Source: Rhyacichthys aspro (lineage: Eukaryota; Chordata; Actinopteri; Gobiiformes; Rhyacichthyidae). From it: DNA of 64,000 nucleotides. Every line of letters starts with the position of its first letter. Positions within the stretch are counted from its first letter, which is position 1. The stretch is from NCBI GenBank assembly GCA_036850595.1, contig CM072152.1, forward strand, positions 21,155,179 to 21,219,178, in the 5' to 3' direction. Under the pieces are notes generated by a model. It had not been told where the DNA came from and made no database searches. It saw nothing but the letters and a program-made list of their open reading frames with translations. Of this stretch, positions 38,324 to 52,115 are shown one piece after another. A program made the position numbers and the translations under genes.

Positions 38324-41300
38324 AGTGCAGTTGAAATGATTTTTAAATTGCAGTGAAAGTGCGAGAGTGTTCAGCATGTAACTAGTTTCAAGAGAAAGAA
38401 GAAAAGCAATAAACATTCCAAAACCTCATATTTGTTCTCCTCATATAGCCTCTGTGTACTTCAATAATCAATGCAGTCTAAACTGAAGAGTAAGCAGGCT
38501 CACTCAACACGACATTAAGACAAAATTAGACTTTCTTTTTTTAAGCTGTAATTCCCAGAGCAATTTGAGTGCTTTTGTGCAGCGTCTCTTTGTGCTTGGC
38601 ATTATGTCATAGGCACATTTTAATGTTAATTAAACATTTCAAGCAGCCCTACCCCTTTCGATATCGGACATAAACACATGCCTGCAATTGATAGATAAAC
38701 CCTCTCGCATTGCCTTCTGAAAGAAACATCCGGACAGACAAAATGAGTGGTCATCAGTGCTCCCATCCAAAATGTTTGTCTAGTGACTGATGGAGGCAGA
38801 CAAACGGATGATAGACAGACATATGAAATAGAAAAGGCCACAAGAAATGGGAATAGCACAGAAGTGGGGGGAAAATATTTGAAGAGCATCTAACTCCAGG
38901 GCCTATTTCTGCATTGTGATTTTGCTTTTGTTGTCTTCCCTGCTCATTAAGACTGGAGACAAGGTCAACTTGTCTGACATTGTTAAACTAGAGCTGTAAG
39001 TGGCACAATCCTTAATTATTCCCGCGGTCCATTACTGACCTGTGAACTATTGTTTCCATAGTATCACTGTTGGACAAGTGACAACAGCTTTCTCACAGTG
39101 TTTGGTGTCTGTGCCCTGAGATTAACCTTGGCTACAAAACAGCAGGGAAAAAACAAAAAGGGCTCAATGTCAATTGCTTTATGTGCAAAATGGAAAAAAA
39201 AGAGGATTCAGAGCAACTCACAGCACTCAATTATTTTGCCGATATGATGTAGAGAATATCCCCAGTGTGTTGATGCCCCTTGTGTAAACTTAATACAGTA
39301 GACCTTTGAAGCTGTGAGTTTATGGAGCCTAAAGATCCTTATTTAAAAAAAAAAAGGTTATAGTCCAGGAAGTGTGAAGCATGATGGCCACTGAGTTAGC
39401 TCATGATGCTATCGACAGATTCAATTATTGAAAAAACCTTTAAACTTTAACACAGCCTTTAAACATTTAAACAGTAGAAACATAATGACTGTATTTATTT
39501 ATTTTATTTTTTTTGTGATTTGTTAAAGGAAGCGTGGCTTATTTTTTCCATAAGTTTTTTTACACGCAAATCTGAATCAGAAGTTCTATTGCCAGGTACA
39601 GGTTTTCAGAGAACTAGTCATTTGTTGTGGCATATTGGCGCAAACACAAGACGAACAAACAGAAACAAACATTTTTAACAACTAAAAATCTACAAAACTA
39701 TAGACTGTTCGTAGGCATGTACATAAATGACATACTATATATCTCCAGTTTCACACGTATCATCTCCTTCTGCAGACAGTGTCACTGTGTCAGGCATACA
39801 TCGGTACAGTGCTGCTTTTAGAGAACATCGACTGTTCCTAATGTGGGATGAACATTTAACGGCACTGTCACCAGCAGCAGTCCTTATACTCTCTGACACT
39901 TTTCTCCATAGAAACATATCGAGCTAAGTTAGACTGACACATAATTTTAGAGAACTGATAGCAAGTATGATATCACATTGCAAAACTGCTTTCTTACCCA
40001 GACAGGTAGGAGTAAAAAAATGAGCATCACCCGGAGGGCAAAAAGATACTGAAGTAGTTGGAAAGTCTTTATCTCTGAAGAGACATTTTCTGCACTGTAA
40101 CTTTTCTTACTTGCTGCCTGGCAAACAAATGCTTCTGTTTGATTTTGATGTCTTCCCAACATAATTCAGTGAAACTCCAAATGAATTACAGACTTGTTGC
40201 AACATTGTGAAGGGAGATAAGTGTCTCTTTTCAATCAACATTTCAAAAATTCATAAGAAAAATGGAAAGCACAAAAGCCGCTTCTATTTGCAGTGCACAA
40301 TACGTGTTTGGTATTAACCTGGAAGGCAGAATGAGATGAAATTGGGCAACAAAGTAGAACAGAAGGGGTTATTTTTGCAAATGATGTGAGCTCTGAAAAG
40401 ATCAGATAAATGCTGGGGACGCTTCCTGCAGACACAGTGCGTCAACAAGAAGTGCAAAGACATAATAATGTGTAATCAGGGAGTGGAGGTTGTGACCCGG
40501 CCGATCTGTTCTGTTCAGTTGTCGTGTTATATAATCACTCACATGCTCTTACTGTCATGGCCGACACAGAGGAAGAGGTGGCTCTGAATCCTCAAACAGT
40601 TGTGTTTGCACGGTGACATAATTAATTTGTCAAACGGTGTTCATGCTCAGGAGAACGTGGTCACAGAGAATTCCTCGCAAGGCCTGAGTTGTTCACTTTA
40701 ATCGCTTTAGCCCCAAATTACAATGACGAATGCTTAGTGGAGAGCTGCCACTGTTTAGTTTTGCCAAATAGTGCTTTATGGATTAGAGCCCTGAATGGGA
40801 AATGCAACTTATCCTTATTTGACTGTCCTTGATGAATTTGATGAAAAATTCTTGGATACACAATAGTATTAGGACAATTTCTTGCTTGAATTTGATAAAA
40901 CTTGTGTGTGTTACATTTTAAAAGTAGATGTGGCTTTGTTCAATACAAACAAACAAAAGAGTTCTCAGGTGATGAATTGGTTAGATACCGTGGAGGAGTA
41001 CTAATTAGACAAAAATGAAGTTTTAAAGTGCTGGTGTGATTCCAAAGGTTTAGTATCTTGCAAAAAATAATTTTAAAATCCAACGCCTCATTAAATTAAG
41101 TCAAACCATCAGAGACTTTCCAAAAGCTATAATTATCCACTGAGGTTGTAAAGCTAAAAAAAACCAATCCTAGCATAGCCATGTGTTCTTTGGGGGCCAG
41201 GTGAATTGCTTCCACACAACAAATAAATGAAGAGACACTTTCAAGAAGCACTGACGTCAATAACAATTGCATAGCCACAGTAAGCAATCTATAATTTTCT

Positions 41301-43041
41301 ACTCCTTACCTCTGCGTGACTCTAAAGTGGTTGCTTGTACTGATAAGTCATTTGTTCTTGTCCCTATGAACCCATGCCTATTAAACATGTCTACTACTTT
41401 GTACAATTTTAACAGAAGGAAGTGAAGCCTCGGTGGTTCTTGGTTAGCATTTAGATGGTATGTGTCATATACATTGCTTTGTTATTGCATTCAGCCAAAA
41501 TCTATGCAAATCCAAGAATGCAGACTTCTAGCTGCATGTGTATTTTCAATAAGGTGAAAAGAATTTGCTGAATATTGAAATGGAAATGTCAACTGTAGCA
41601 TTGAATTTGGGGATTATTATTGCAGCACAAACACATTTCTTTTTGTGATGCAGGACTGTTTGGATAGAAACCTTACAGCTGTCATATTTAAACCACACAG
41701 CAGCTCTCACTGTAACAAATTTGGATTGCGCCTCTTTCATATTACACTTATGCAACAGCAAGAAAAATGGGTGTAATACCATGTCGCTGTGAGGTTGTTT
41801 GAACCGGCCTGTGGCTCAGCGAAAACACCAGACACAGAGGCTGTCCACTGCATTTCACCCACTGACTCAAGTCAGATTTTAAACCAAAAGGTTTCCTCCA
41901 GCAAAAGGAAAAAGATGAACCATTTGGTCACCAGAAACGTGGCACTGGTGACATACGCCCACTCACATGCATGGACCAGACACACTTTTATTTGTCTCCC
42001 CTCAAGTTCTGTCACTGTAATTCAATGCCTCAGAGATCCACCACTGAGTTATTGTGGGAGATTTGTAACAGCTGGTGAGTGCTGCACAGATGCAGAGCAT
42101 GCCAATAATCTGCTGAAATCCCTTTATTCTTCTCCTCAATCTGAAGACAGATTCAGAACAGTGCTTCTTGGTCCAGATGAATGAACCTTTCTGAATGGAT
42201 AACCCTTTCCCCACAGACCGATTTTGGGAAGGGTAGAGGCGGGGCACATTGTTATTCAATCCTGGGAATTGAAATGTAAAATATGTAACATCTGATGATA
42301 GCTGGTTGTCTTTCTAGCACAGCAGGGATAGTGGCATAATGTGGAGACAAAATTATAGGAAGAAGAGAAAAGATATCTGGCTGTTGAAGCGCTGTGTGCG
42401 TTTATATGTCTGTGCACTGGCAAAAAGCAGTCAATTAAAATCCTGCATTGATGTGAGGATTATGCTATTAGTTGAGACCAGCATTCTCATTAGCCGCTGC
42501 GCCTCCGCTGGGCAGCACTCCGATGGAGAGTTCGAGAATATGTCTGTCTGTAGATAATGGGTTTGCCTGGCTGTCTTTGATGAACCTGCTCGTCATTTTT
42601 CCACACAATGCAGCACTTGTACAACAACATTGCATTCCTGTCATTTATGATGCGCTCATGTGCTCAAGAAGATCAGGGAAATAATGTGACTAAAGGAGCA
42701 GGTTTCACTGCTATTAGCTCTCATGAATGCAAAAAATGTACTCTCAGACTAAAGCTGTTTCAAATCGCATACGTCCTTGCAGTTTCTGAGAATGTGAGTG
42801 TGCATGTAACGTTTTCATTAAGGTCACCACAGAAATAATAATACCTTTAAGACTTTAAAACAGTACATTCAAGTAACATGTTGCTGCTTGGCTGTGTGGC
42901 CTAATGTATCTATGCTTGTTTGTCGTGGAAAAACTAAAATTATAACTTATTACATACTTACATTCCCTCATACTTGTCTGTGGAACCATTTGCATGCTCC
43001 ATGATTAAGTGGAGAGAGTCCAGGATGGCACCCAAAGCAGA

Positions 43042-43091
43042 TGGGATAGGCTCTAGCTCCAGCAATCCTTAAGTGGCAGAAAATGAAGGAA
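43042..43091 (+). mobile_element. SINE 3'-end fragment
   Basis: GATGGGATAGGCTCTAGCTC, followed by CTTAAGTGGCAGAAAATGAA, matches the GGGATAGGCTCCAGC ... AGAAAATGAATG end of the common fish SINE body also present at 9976-10297. No head is present, so this is a 5'-truncated or decayed copy. Confidence 0.6.
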
Positions 43092-43284
43092 CACATTATA
43101 GAAACTGGATGGAGACTGTGACATGATTTCAGATTTGGAAGTAGCTTTGGCTTGTCTGGGTTTACACTTTTGATGTTTGGAGCAGTGTGTTTACATATTT
43201 ACATTAGATATATCCCATATTAACTAAATATTGAAACCCTCTTAGCACCATAGTTACCCTAAGCTGACCTTTTCCCTTTGGAGG

Positions 43285-43303
43285 AAAAAAAAAAAAAAAA
43301 AAA
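43285..43303. repeat. Poly-A run (19)
   Basis: Nineteen consecutive A. Similar homopolymers occur at 2313-2327, 18233-18248, 36067-36080, 56437-56453 (all A) and at 4689-4704 and 58480-58495 (both T). None has a clear retroposed gene attached. Confidence 0.95.
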
Positions 43304-43915
43304 CATGCCCCAAAGCTCCACAGTTCATCAAACCAATCCAGAAAATAACTCTTCACTGCAGTCTCACTCTTACCCCAAAATATTTATTTGATATTTACCC
43401 AAACCTTCATTTTCATCTCACACTTAGAAAACAGAAAATGTAATAATCCCTTCTCTATCCTTTGGTTATGATATTATTAATTAAAGTGATAAATATGGTG
43501 AACAGAAATACATCATTTAACATTAACCTTCATACCATTATCACTGCTTTTACACAGCTTTCTCTTCAGCCTTATCTGTTAAATAAACAACACACACCAT
43601 TAATAGCCCAAATGTATTTCCTTATCATAATGTATTTTGATATAGAGACCTTGTTAAGTCCTCTCTTAATTACACATCAGTAAGTGTGCGTGTTTGAATC
43701 TCTTTAGATGCATATAATTAGAGTTTTATTGCTGAGATTTATGTATGAATGATTCATTAATTGTCAGTGGCTGAGTGTTTTTGTATTTTCTGTACCATGC
43801 ACTATGCATTAACCTAATGACGATTACACACTGATTTATTCATAAGCTGTTTACTCTAATTAACCAAGGTATCGAGACCAGCACTTGAAGCAACTAAATA
43901 GTTCATTTACACTGT

Positions 43916-43943
43916 TACACACACCACACACACCACACACACA
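43916..43943. repeat. Interrupted CA repeat
   Basis: CACA units interrupted twice by CC (ACACACACCACACACACCAC followed by more ACA). A short, imperfect microsatellite. Confidence 0.9.
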
Positions 43944-44749
43944 GAGCCTCGGGCTGCGTTCTCACTATATATGCTGTTTTATATTTAAAATAAAACAAGG
44001 ATCATCATATGAGTAAGAGAGGAAATTAAGATTCAAGGAGAAGTCAAGTTAGTGGGTAATTTAGAGTGAGTTTTGATTGAACTAATTATAATTATATAGT
44101 CTTATCCACTCCCATGTTTACTGTTAAGCACACGTGTCTTGGGAATGAATCATACTGTTCTCCCTAAGATCCGACTGGTTCAAGGAGCTGAAAGTACACA
44201 ACACAATAATATTCACAATTTTGTCAAACACATTTATTTGTCATTATTGCTGCACTGAGGCACACATCTTGCACTTTGACTATTAAACAGCCATGTTCTG
44301 TCGTGTCATTATCTGATAGTGAGGATCTGGAGACAAAGAATGGTATCTCTGCTTCCATTTTCCTGTCAGTCAATAGCAACAAAAAGCATATTGCAGGTAA
44401 TGGCGGCAATTCGAGGTGGCATTAGAATAAAACGCTACAGCTCTTAGTGGCAATGCCAAACCAGAAGCTGCATATGTCTTCACAGAAGAAATTACTTTGA
44501 CCCAAGCCTTTATCTTATGAAAATGTTTCACTATTTATGCCTTGTAGACAGCTTGTCAAATAAAAATCACAACTATCACAGCATCAGGTTTTCTCTCTCA
44601 TAAGTCACATATATCTGTCTCCCTCTCTCTCACTTTATTGTCCCAATATGAACCCTGTCCTAGTCTCTACAGTTTGCAGCTGCCCATCTTCCTTCAAAGA
44701 TGTTTTAAACTGTGCTTGATTACCATTTGTTCTCATTTGTTTATTATAG

Positions 44750-44871
44750 ATAACCACGCTATGGCTTCCCACACATCTGTGAGTATTCGCATATTGGATG
44801 TCAATGACAATCCGCCGGAGCTGGCCACACCATATGAAGCATCCATCTGTGAAGACGCCAAGCCGGGACAG
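44750..44871 (+). CDS. cdh22: cdh22 exon 8: end of EC4 and start of EC5
   Basis: Completes codon 460 and encodes residues 461-500, ending in phase 0. It contains DNHA (460-463), RILDVNDNPPELATPYEA with the EC4-EC5 calcium linker (476-482), and C493 in SICEDAKPGQ, the first of the four conserved EC5 cysteines. The sequence around the linker is almost identical to my memory of cadherin-22. Acceptor attatag ends at 44749; donor GTAAGT at 44872. Confidence 0.95.
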
Positions 44872-45819
44872 GTAAGTGCCCAGATGCTAGTATTCTCATA
44901 AAAAAAGAGTGTTAGGCAGCAAAAAATAAATAAATCAGAACATATTTTCATGAAATTGTACAACATGTCCTCTTTAATGGACAGCAGGACTAAGGAAGTT
45001 AATACAAATGTAAACATAAGAGAATGTAAACCAAGCCCTAATGGCCATTAGTAAATGATATAATTTATCTTGTTTGTTTTGTAACATGTCATTGGTTCGA
45101 GTGTACTTTGTTGGGCCTCAAGTAAATGCTCTTTCTTTGAAGTTGGTTTGGAGTTAGGAAAGTGCAAGGTTTAAGAATTGAATGACTTTGACTATGTTCA
45201 ATGGGCCTAAAACTAGCTAAGTCTTGGTTGTGGTTTGGTTGTTCCTAGTTGTTCAAGAAGAAAAACAGTGATCTGATGATAGTGTACTTCTGAAACACGC
45301 TGAACAAAAAGTTTATTTCATGGTGGCTCCTCTTTACAAGTTCAAGGACCCATCTTCAATGACACAGTCCATATACCTCAATAGGTCAAGGCTGTTTTGT
45401 GGCAAGGGAGACACACATTAAATGTGATTAAAGCCATAGTTAGCATAGTTTCATATTTGTATTCAGATTGTAGTTTCTCATCTTTATGAAGCAAGTATAT
45501 TGCTATAATTTCAGACTAATTTATAATTGCATACTTCCTCTTCTGCCACCTCATAACCAGAGATATATTTACACAGAATCTTGGCAAAGGCATAATTTCT
45601 GATGGAGAAAATTGTTCTCAGGAAATATTTATTTCCTTTTCAGTCTGTTGGATATTTTATTTGGCTGTTTTTACAGCAAAAGAAAGTAAGTTATAATCCT
45701 GTTTTGTTTACTTTGTTAATAAAAGCTGTGGATTTAGCAGCCACTGTTGATTCATTCTCATCCAGACCAAAGCATAGACAGGTGCATGTGAATACTCCTT
45801 TACAGACGGGATAGACGTG

Positions 45820-46290
45820 AATGACTTTTACGTGCATCATTACCCAGCATCACTCGGGTGCGTGTCTGTTTGAAAGAACCAGGACAAAATCCACTAAGGT
45901 TGCCTCCACTCCCATTGGAGGCAAGCTCTTTTCATTGATCACAATTAAAATGAACCGACCCATTACGGGCTCTTTTCCCCTCAGTCAACAGGCGCCGCGC
46001 TGAGGTGGACCCAATTATCATGTGCAAAGCAAAGGAATAATTAAAAAAGCAAGGGGCCTCCATGCTGGAAGCTGCAGTTACACATGTAATGAGCTCAGGC
46101 CGCTGCTCGGCTTGATCCACAGACTCTTAAGCGCTTATGGCCCCCCTGTGCCTCTGCAACACTGAGCGCCTGCCTCCGACTACAGCACTGTCTGGTCCGA
46201 TCTCACTCACTCCCACCTCACTCCCACATCGCTTCACTCCCATCTGCAAGAGCCACATTAACCTTCAGCTCCTAATCACGGCGACATGAT
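45820..46290. promoter_or_regulatory. Candidate conserved non-coding element in intron 8
   Basis: A long repeat-free block with balanced base composition. It includes CAACAGGCGCCGCGCTGAGG, TGATCACAATTAAAATGAAC, AATAATTAAAAAAGC and a short inverted pair CCTCCACTCCCATTGGAGG (45902-45920). Several CpGs are kept in an AT-rich intron. Function is inferred from appearance only. Confidence 0.28.
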
Positions 46291-46950
46291 TAGTCTTCCT
46301 GCAGAAAGATCACTGCTGGCTCCAAGCATTGTGAAAGGAAAGGTTTTTAATTCAGTGCAAAATAATATGGAATATTCACAAAATAATTAAAGACTGAGAG
46401 GTGATTTACATAAAAGTGCACTTAGTATTATGCACCTCTATCATTTAATTTAACTGTATGCCTTAATATTTCCATTTGTTTTCCATGTCATCCTTTTCCT
46501 TTCTCCATTCTGATGCAGAGTTCTGTTGAGTTTGTGGCAGATATTGAATAAAAATGTTGCTTTGGGTCAAAGTCTTCCCAACGTTCATTCTCAGCCTCAG
46601 GAGTGCTCACTGCACAACACTGAGAAGTATTTTCTCTTCTCTGATATTTTCAAAATAGACATTTAATAAATGGTTACAATGCTGCAAATTTACTTTTAGG
46701 AAAAAAACAAGTGTTATTGACCTGATGATTCACCAGTATTTTCATAGAGAGAAATGAAGCTTTTGTCCAACTATGTGTGTATATCTATAAATTCATCCTA
46801 ACAGACAGTACACTTAACACTGCCAAAATATCCCTCCAAAGGCACAATTGTTTGAACAAGTATCCCAGATGTCTATGTTACAAGCAAAAGGTAAATGAAA
46901 TCTTTACATCCACTTAATAGTCTTTGTTTTGTTTGGGACAAGAGGCCTTT

Positions 46951-47225
46951 AGTGTTGTAGAATCCAGTCTTGGTCCTAACTTATCAAACTCAAACCTATT
47001 TTACTTGACTTTGTCTCAGACAGAGGTCTCCTGCTTATAAAGTAAAAAAAGACCCAATAATAATAATAATAATGGTAATAATGGTAATAATAATTATTTA
47101 CATAAGTTTGGACTTTGGATTCACAGCAGACTGTAGTGTTTGGATTTTTTGTTGCCTAGTGATTCTTGGTCTCAGTCATGACTGGGTTTTGTGTCGTGCG
47201 GTCTTGACAGTACAAGCCTACTGTA
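46951..47225. repeat. Dispersed repeat, GACCAAGAC-type (copy 2) with AAT tract
   Basis: Begins AGTGTTGTAGAATCCAGTCTTGGTCC, sharing its first ten bases and its GTCTTGGTC-type motifs with the intron 1 copy (2672-2990). The far end shows TTCTTGGTCTCAGTCATGAC and GGTCTTGACAG. The interior has a run of AAT/ATT units (about 47056-47099). More decayed than copy 1. Confidence 0.55.
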
Positions 47226-47330
47226 CAGAGTGAAAAATGAAAGATCACTGTTTCTGTGTAGATCCATTCAGTATCCAAAAGATAAAATTCTATTCACAAT
47301 GTTGAAAAGACAAGGGAGCGCTGGCACTGG

Positions 47331-47372
47331 GCCCTCCCTGAGCCCTCCCTGAGCCCTCCCTGAGCCCTCTGC
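47331..47372. repeat. 11-bp minisatellite
   Basis: Three exact tandem copies of GCCCTCCCTGA at 47331, 47342 and 47353, then a partial fourth (GCCCTCTG). Strand-asymmetric and pyrimidine-rich; probably replication slippage. Confidence 0.95.
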
Positions 47373-50300
47373 TCTCCTGGGTGCTAATGAACTTGTTTGG
47401 CATCTGTCTGATTGAAGCAATTTGGCTCGATCCAATTCAAGCTGCAAATGAAACCACCCACAATCCGTCAAAAGGTGGAGGCCACAAACACGGTGCATTT
47501 TTAGCTATTTTAGAGAAACTGAGTAAAATCAATGATGTCATACAAGGAAATATAAGCACTACCTCATCTGAACCTAAGATGTGAATAAACATTACATTTT
47601 TAACAATTTTCTAGTTATTTGACCTTGTGTTCTATGGAAGCATCTAAGCGTCAGGGTCAGGGAATGTTATGAACAATTACTAAAAGTGTATTTTATAATA
47701 GATGCATTTTATAATGGCTGTTTGGTGGTGTGTCCTTTATTAAAGTAGTTTATGAAATACTATGTGGATACTGTACCATACTGTGTGGAGCCTGGTGAGC
47801 TAAACCTTGGATAATCAATAGGTATTATTGATTGTACCCTGTTTAGATTCAGGTGAAAATAAAATCTGCTGCACTGATCCTGTTTAATTTTGTTATATTA
47901 TATAAATGAATGAAAATATGTGAATAATCAGGTCTCCCAGGTGAAGAAAGTCTTTACTTAACATCATAAAACTGCTTTCTTGGATGCATTTAACTGTTTA
48001 GTAAAATAACAACATAAAGGAAAACATAGATACATGAAGGAAATGCTTCAATTTTTCCAGCTTTGAAAAATGTTGTTTATCAGCCCGGAGGTTGGACAGT
48101 TTTTCAGAGCTATGGTTGTCGGAAATGAGCCTAATTAAGTCAATTTTTCTTTTACCTGAAATGGACGTCAGAGACATACAAGCTGCCCTCTTTATTGTAC
48201 GGTATGTACCTCTGGACCCAGTGAACTTGGTTCAACAGCCCTCAGTGGAAAGAAACACTCAGGTTAGAACAAGGTCAGTAGTGATGTGTTCAGTTGTTAA
48301 CCTGCAGGACCTTTTTACAACTGCTTATTTTATTGTTAAAATTAATTAGGCTTGCACAATATATATTTTACAAAAGCACCTGTCAAGGCTGATAAAAGGA
48401 AAAACGGAACTGATCTGTCAAGAGCTTAAACTAGTTGCTCACAAGTCCTGGAAGAAACTAGGTCTACTTGTCTAGTCCAATCTGGAAATAGGTACAATTG
48501 GTCCTGTAAGATTGACCTTATATTTTCACTTACATTATTACATCTCTATTTAAACTAGAAAAGCAGGTATAAACTATCTTTGTTGTCCATTGGATGAAGG
48601 ATCAAATCTCTCTTCCTCCAAAAACAATGTCTAGATGCCTTCTTTTGAACTTTTTCTTGTTGTAGCTGAAAGCTTGTTTACATGAGCCGACTGTGCTCAG
48701 GCCCAGGTCGACCTGTGGCAGTGTGAGTCCAGACCTGTGTGGGACAGAGCAGGTAGATGTTCACGTTCAGACATGGATCAAGTGGCCATAGTGTGAGCAT
48801 CCCTCAGTCCCTTCATATGCAAGTTACACATTCACCTAATAAGCCCTACTGGAACATCATCTCCAGAAAAGTGCTAGAACTTTGTAAAATTCGTTAATGG
48901 GTGACATAAACAACATCAACACCTGACTGGATTTTTATGTTGGTGTTCCTATTTTGCATGACCATTATTCTTATATATCTTCCATTCATTGCTTTTGTCT
49001 CTCCTGTTTTCCTGTCAGTCACAAGCTCCAGTGCAGCACACACTCGTACACATGACGCATGAACACATCCCAGTCCTAATGTGTCACATCAACTCGGGCT
49101 TTACTCGGCTAATGAGCGCCGTCTCTTTGTCTCCTCTTGTGCGCTGTGTTATCGCAGGCTCTCGTTCACACAGTGTCAGCTCCCTGGCTCAGGTCTAGCT
49201 TTCGGTGGAACCACAGAGAAAATCAGATTAACCTAAGCCTTTTAACTGTGGTTGGGTTTGATCCCATTTCAACGCTGGCAACACGAGCGTATTCTGTTCT
49301 GTGTTTAGCGGCAGGATGCGTGTGATGGGAGGGGGAAGGCTGGCAGAGGAGTGAATAATATAAAATGGTGACATAGGCTAAGCCGCTTTTCCTTAGAGAC
49401 ATAGTTCAGACCAAGGCCATGACATAATGTGTTAAACTGCTTCACACCTTTTCTGTTTTAACATGGCCTTCCAAGCCACTTGATATTTCATTTTCAAAAA
49501 GTTAAGCAATACATGTTATTTTCCAGGGTGAAAGGCTGGGCAAAAATGTTACGTTCTCACTTCTTTTATTCTTAATAAAATGCCTACCACTGAGACACTG
49601 ATTTGTTCTTAATCCAATTCTTTAAAGATCACATTGTCTCTTTATCCCTCATATTATGTGGTTAGTCTGAGAAACAAGAAATACTAAACAAACAGTATAT
49701 ATCACATTATGCATTTATGCATGACTGGTGAGAGTGACATTCTTTGTCTGTGTGTAAGACGCTAAACGGCTGAATTAAACACATTCTTCACACAAAAGCT
49801 AAAGCCTGTCTTCATCCTTTATGTGCAGCTCTGGCGTTTAATGCTATTTATTGTTTTAATTTATGCCCAGACTACAAAGGAAAGCCTGTATGGAGTGGCC
49901 AATGTGAAAGTGAATGGTAGAGAATAGACACACCCATGCATTCATCATAAAAGACTGAGTAATTAAATGATTGACATTTCTAATAACAGTCTTTAACAGT
50001 CTGTGCTAATTATATTTGACAACTTTGTAATTAAAGCAGTTGAAAGCACAATTGAACTCAAAAGCTTGTTTGGAAATTCATAATGCTTTGAAAACTGAAC
50101 TAATATCACATAAATAAACATAATCAATGTCCGTAATCGCGTACATATTCCAGGGTTTTGTATTTCTTGCTGTTGTGTTTCATTGCATCATGGGGTAAAA
50201 TCATAGATGAGTTGAAGCAAAGTAAGCTTTTTTAATGACTCTTAGTTGTGTAATGTGCTTTCAAGGTTGCACATAGTGGTCCATTTGAAGCAAAACTTTC

Positions 50301-51839
50301 ATTCTCAATCAGAGAAAAAAATAGTGGAAGTACTGGTCCAAACATTTCTTGTAATAAGACTTCATAAGCTTAAAATATCACTTTGATTTCCACAGCTCTA
50401 GATCCGCAGTGCCATTTTCCCGACCCGCTGCACCTCACTGAACGCCACATGAACGCAGCGCCTTTGCCCCTCAGCCGTTCCTCGCCCACCTCGTGGTATT
50501 TATCTGACTGAATGCAGAGGGACAGATATCATATAGAGCCATGTGCGCAGAAAAAGAGGCTGGTGCAGAGCCAAATACTAAGTATGGCCCGGGGAAGGGG
50601 AGGCCTGTCAGCTCCACTGCTGCGTCTCACAGATGGCTGAGCGGGTCACTGCGGCAGACCACCTCCGTTTGGCCACGGCTCCGTCAACCTCCTGCCCCTG
50701 TCAGAGTCAGGGGTAAATGTTGGGTCATCAGACACGTGGTCACAACAGCTTAAAATGAATGAATACCTTCACAAACATCTCCCATTGGTTTGTTCTGTCA
50801 TCTCTCTCTATGTTTGTGTTAAACCACTAGTATCACCAATAGGTACTTTAGCTCACATCTGAAGATCTGACTCCTCTGTAGTCGACTGTGTTGAGTCAAG
50901 TCCATACTAACACCAATACTGTACATTGATCAGATCAGAGGTCCAGTGGGAAATGTTGAATGTTTCAGTGAAAACATAAGTCCACGTGCATTTTGCTGTT
51001 TTATATATTACATAGTGGCCTTCAGTATTATGGGATTATTTCTAAAAAAAATCTCCATTGATACAAGGCAAAACTTCCTTCTAGATTTGACTAGTAAGAG
51101 GGCCACTGACAGATTGTGGCCTGTATCTGTTATCTTTCCCTGACCTTAAACAAGTTCCTTTCTTCCATGAAACACACACAAAACAACACAAACATACACA
51201 TCATTAGCAGAGAAAGAGATGTCCCATTGAGAGTTTAGTTAAATTATGGCATTCGAATGCGGACAGCTTGCAAAGACTCATATACAATGGTCTATATGGG
51301 GACATTAAGCCAAAGGAGAAGCACAGAGATATATTCGTGCCAAATAATTCAGAAGGTGAGTAGGAGACGCAGTGACTCATTCGTTCTGCAAACCAAATGT
51401 CTTTCCCTTTTGTCTCTGGAATAATGTGGAAAGATCAGACAGGCCAGTAGCCTCCACATGCATGAGCACAGATTTGACTAAGTGTGATCAAAACAGGCGA
51501 CCTTATTATATCTGGAAACATTTTAAATTACATCTTAACATTTTGACTGGTGGATTGGCTCAAACTGCATCTGCATCTTGGACTAGAGCCAAGATTTGTA
51601 CGACGGTTTAATGCCTAACTGGATGTTTTTTTGTTGTTGTTTTTTTACCACTGAGAATAATAGATATGTTTGGAAAAGCACCTCTGACGCTTTTAGTGAA
51701 TCCGAGGCACTCAGCTCATTTCACAAAGAGTGTTTATTTATTTATTTCTTCATTACCTCCTCGCTGCAATTGTGAAAAGCCTGATTTCTGCTGCAAATGT
51801 GAACTTCGCCAACCCCTCCTTTTCCCTCCCAACCTTGAC

Positions 51840-52115
51840 CTTTTCAAATACCTCGATTGCAGATGGGTGCTACTTTTGGGAAAGTGTCTCCGTCTTGCTT
51901 TCCACAGATGCCGGAGATTTAAGGGGGTCAGGAAAGGGGACCGCTAGATAGAAATCTAATTAGGTGATTGTGCTTCGGGGAGCTTTGCTAGCTGCTCGAT
52001 AAACTCCCACATGCTCGTTGTATACGCCGCTACCTTTCTCTATCAGCAGTTTGCGCTCACCCGGAGATGCCACCCCGAGGGTCCCCCCCGCTGAGGCCAC
52101 AGTCACATAATGCAG
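51840..52115. promoter_or_regulatory. Candidate conserved non-coding element in intron 8
   Basis: The most striking non-repeat, non-coding block of the window. It has a homeodomain-type TCTAATTAGGTGATTG (51955-51970), GCTTTGCTAGCTGCTCGATA, GTTGTATACGCCGCTACC, and GC-rich sequence with CpGs ending in CACCCCGAGGGTCCCCCCCG. The two overlapping frames at 51666-51951 do not look like protein. Regulatory role is inference; cross-species alignment was not possible. Confidence 0.33.

Noticed and set aside
41789..42184. 131-codon frame with an opposing 85-codon frame in intron 7
   Set aside because: Overlapping frames on both strands with no recognisable protein features; likely chance or a decayed repeat.
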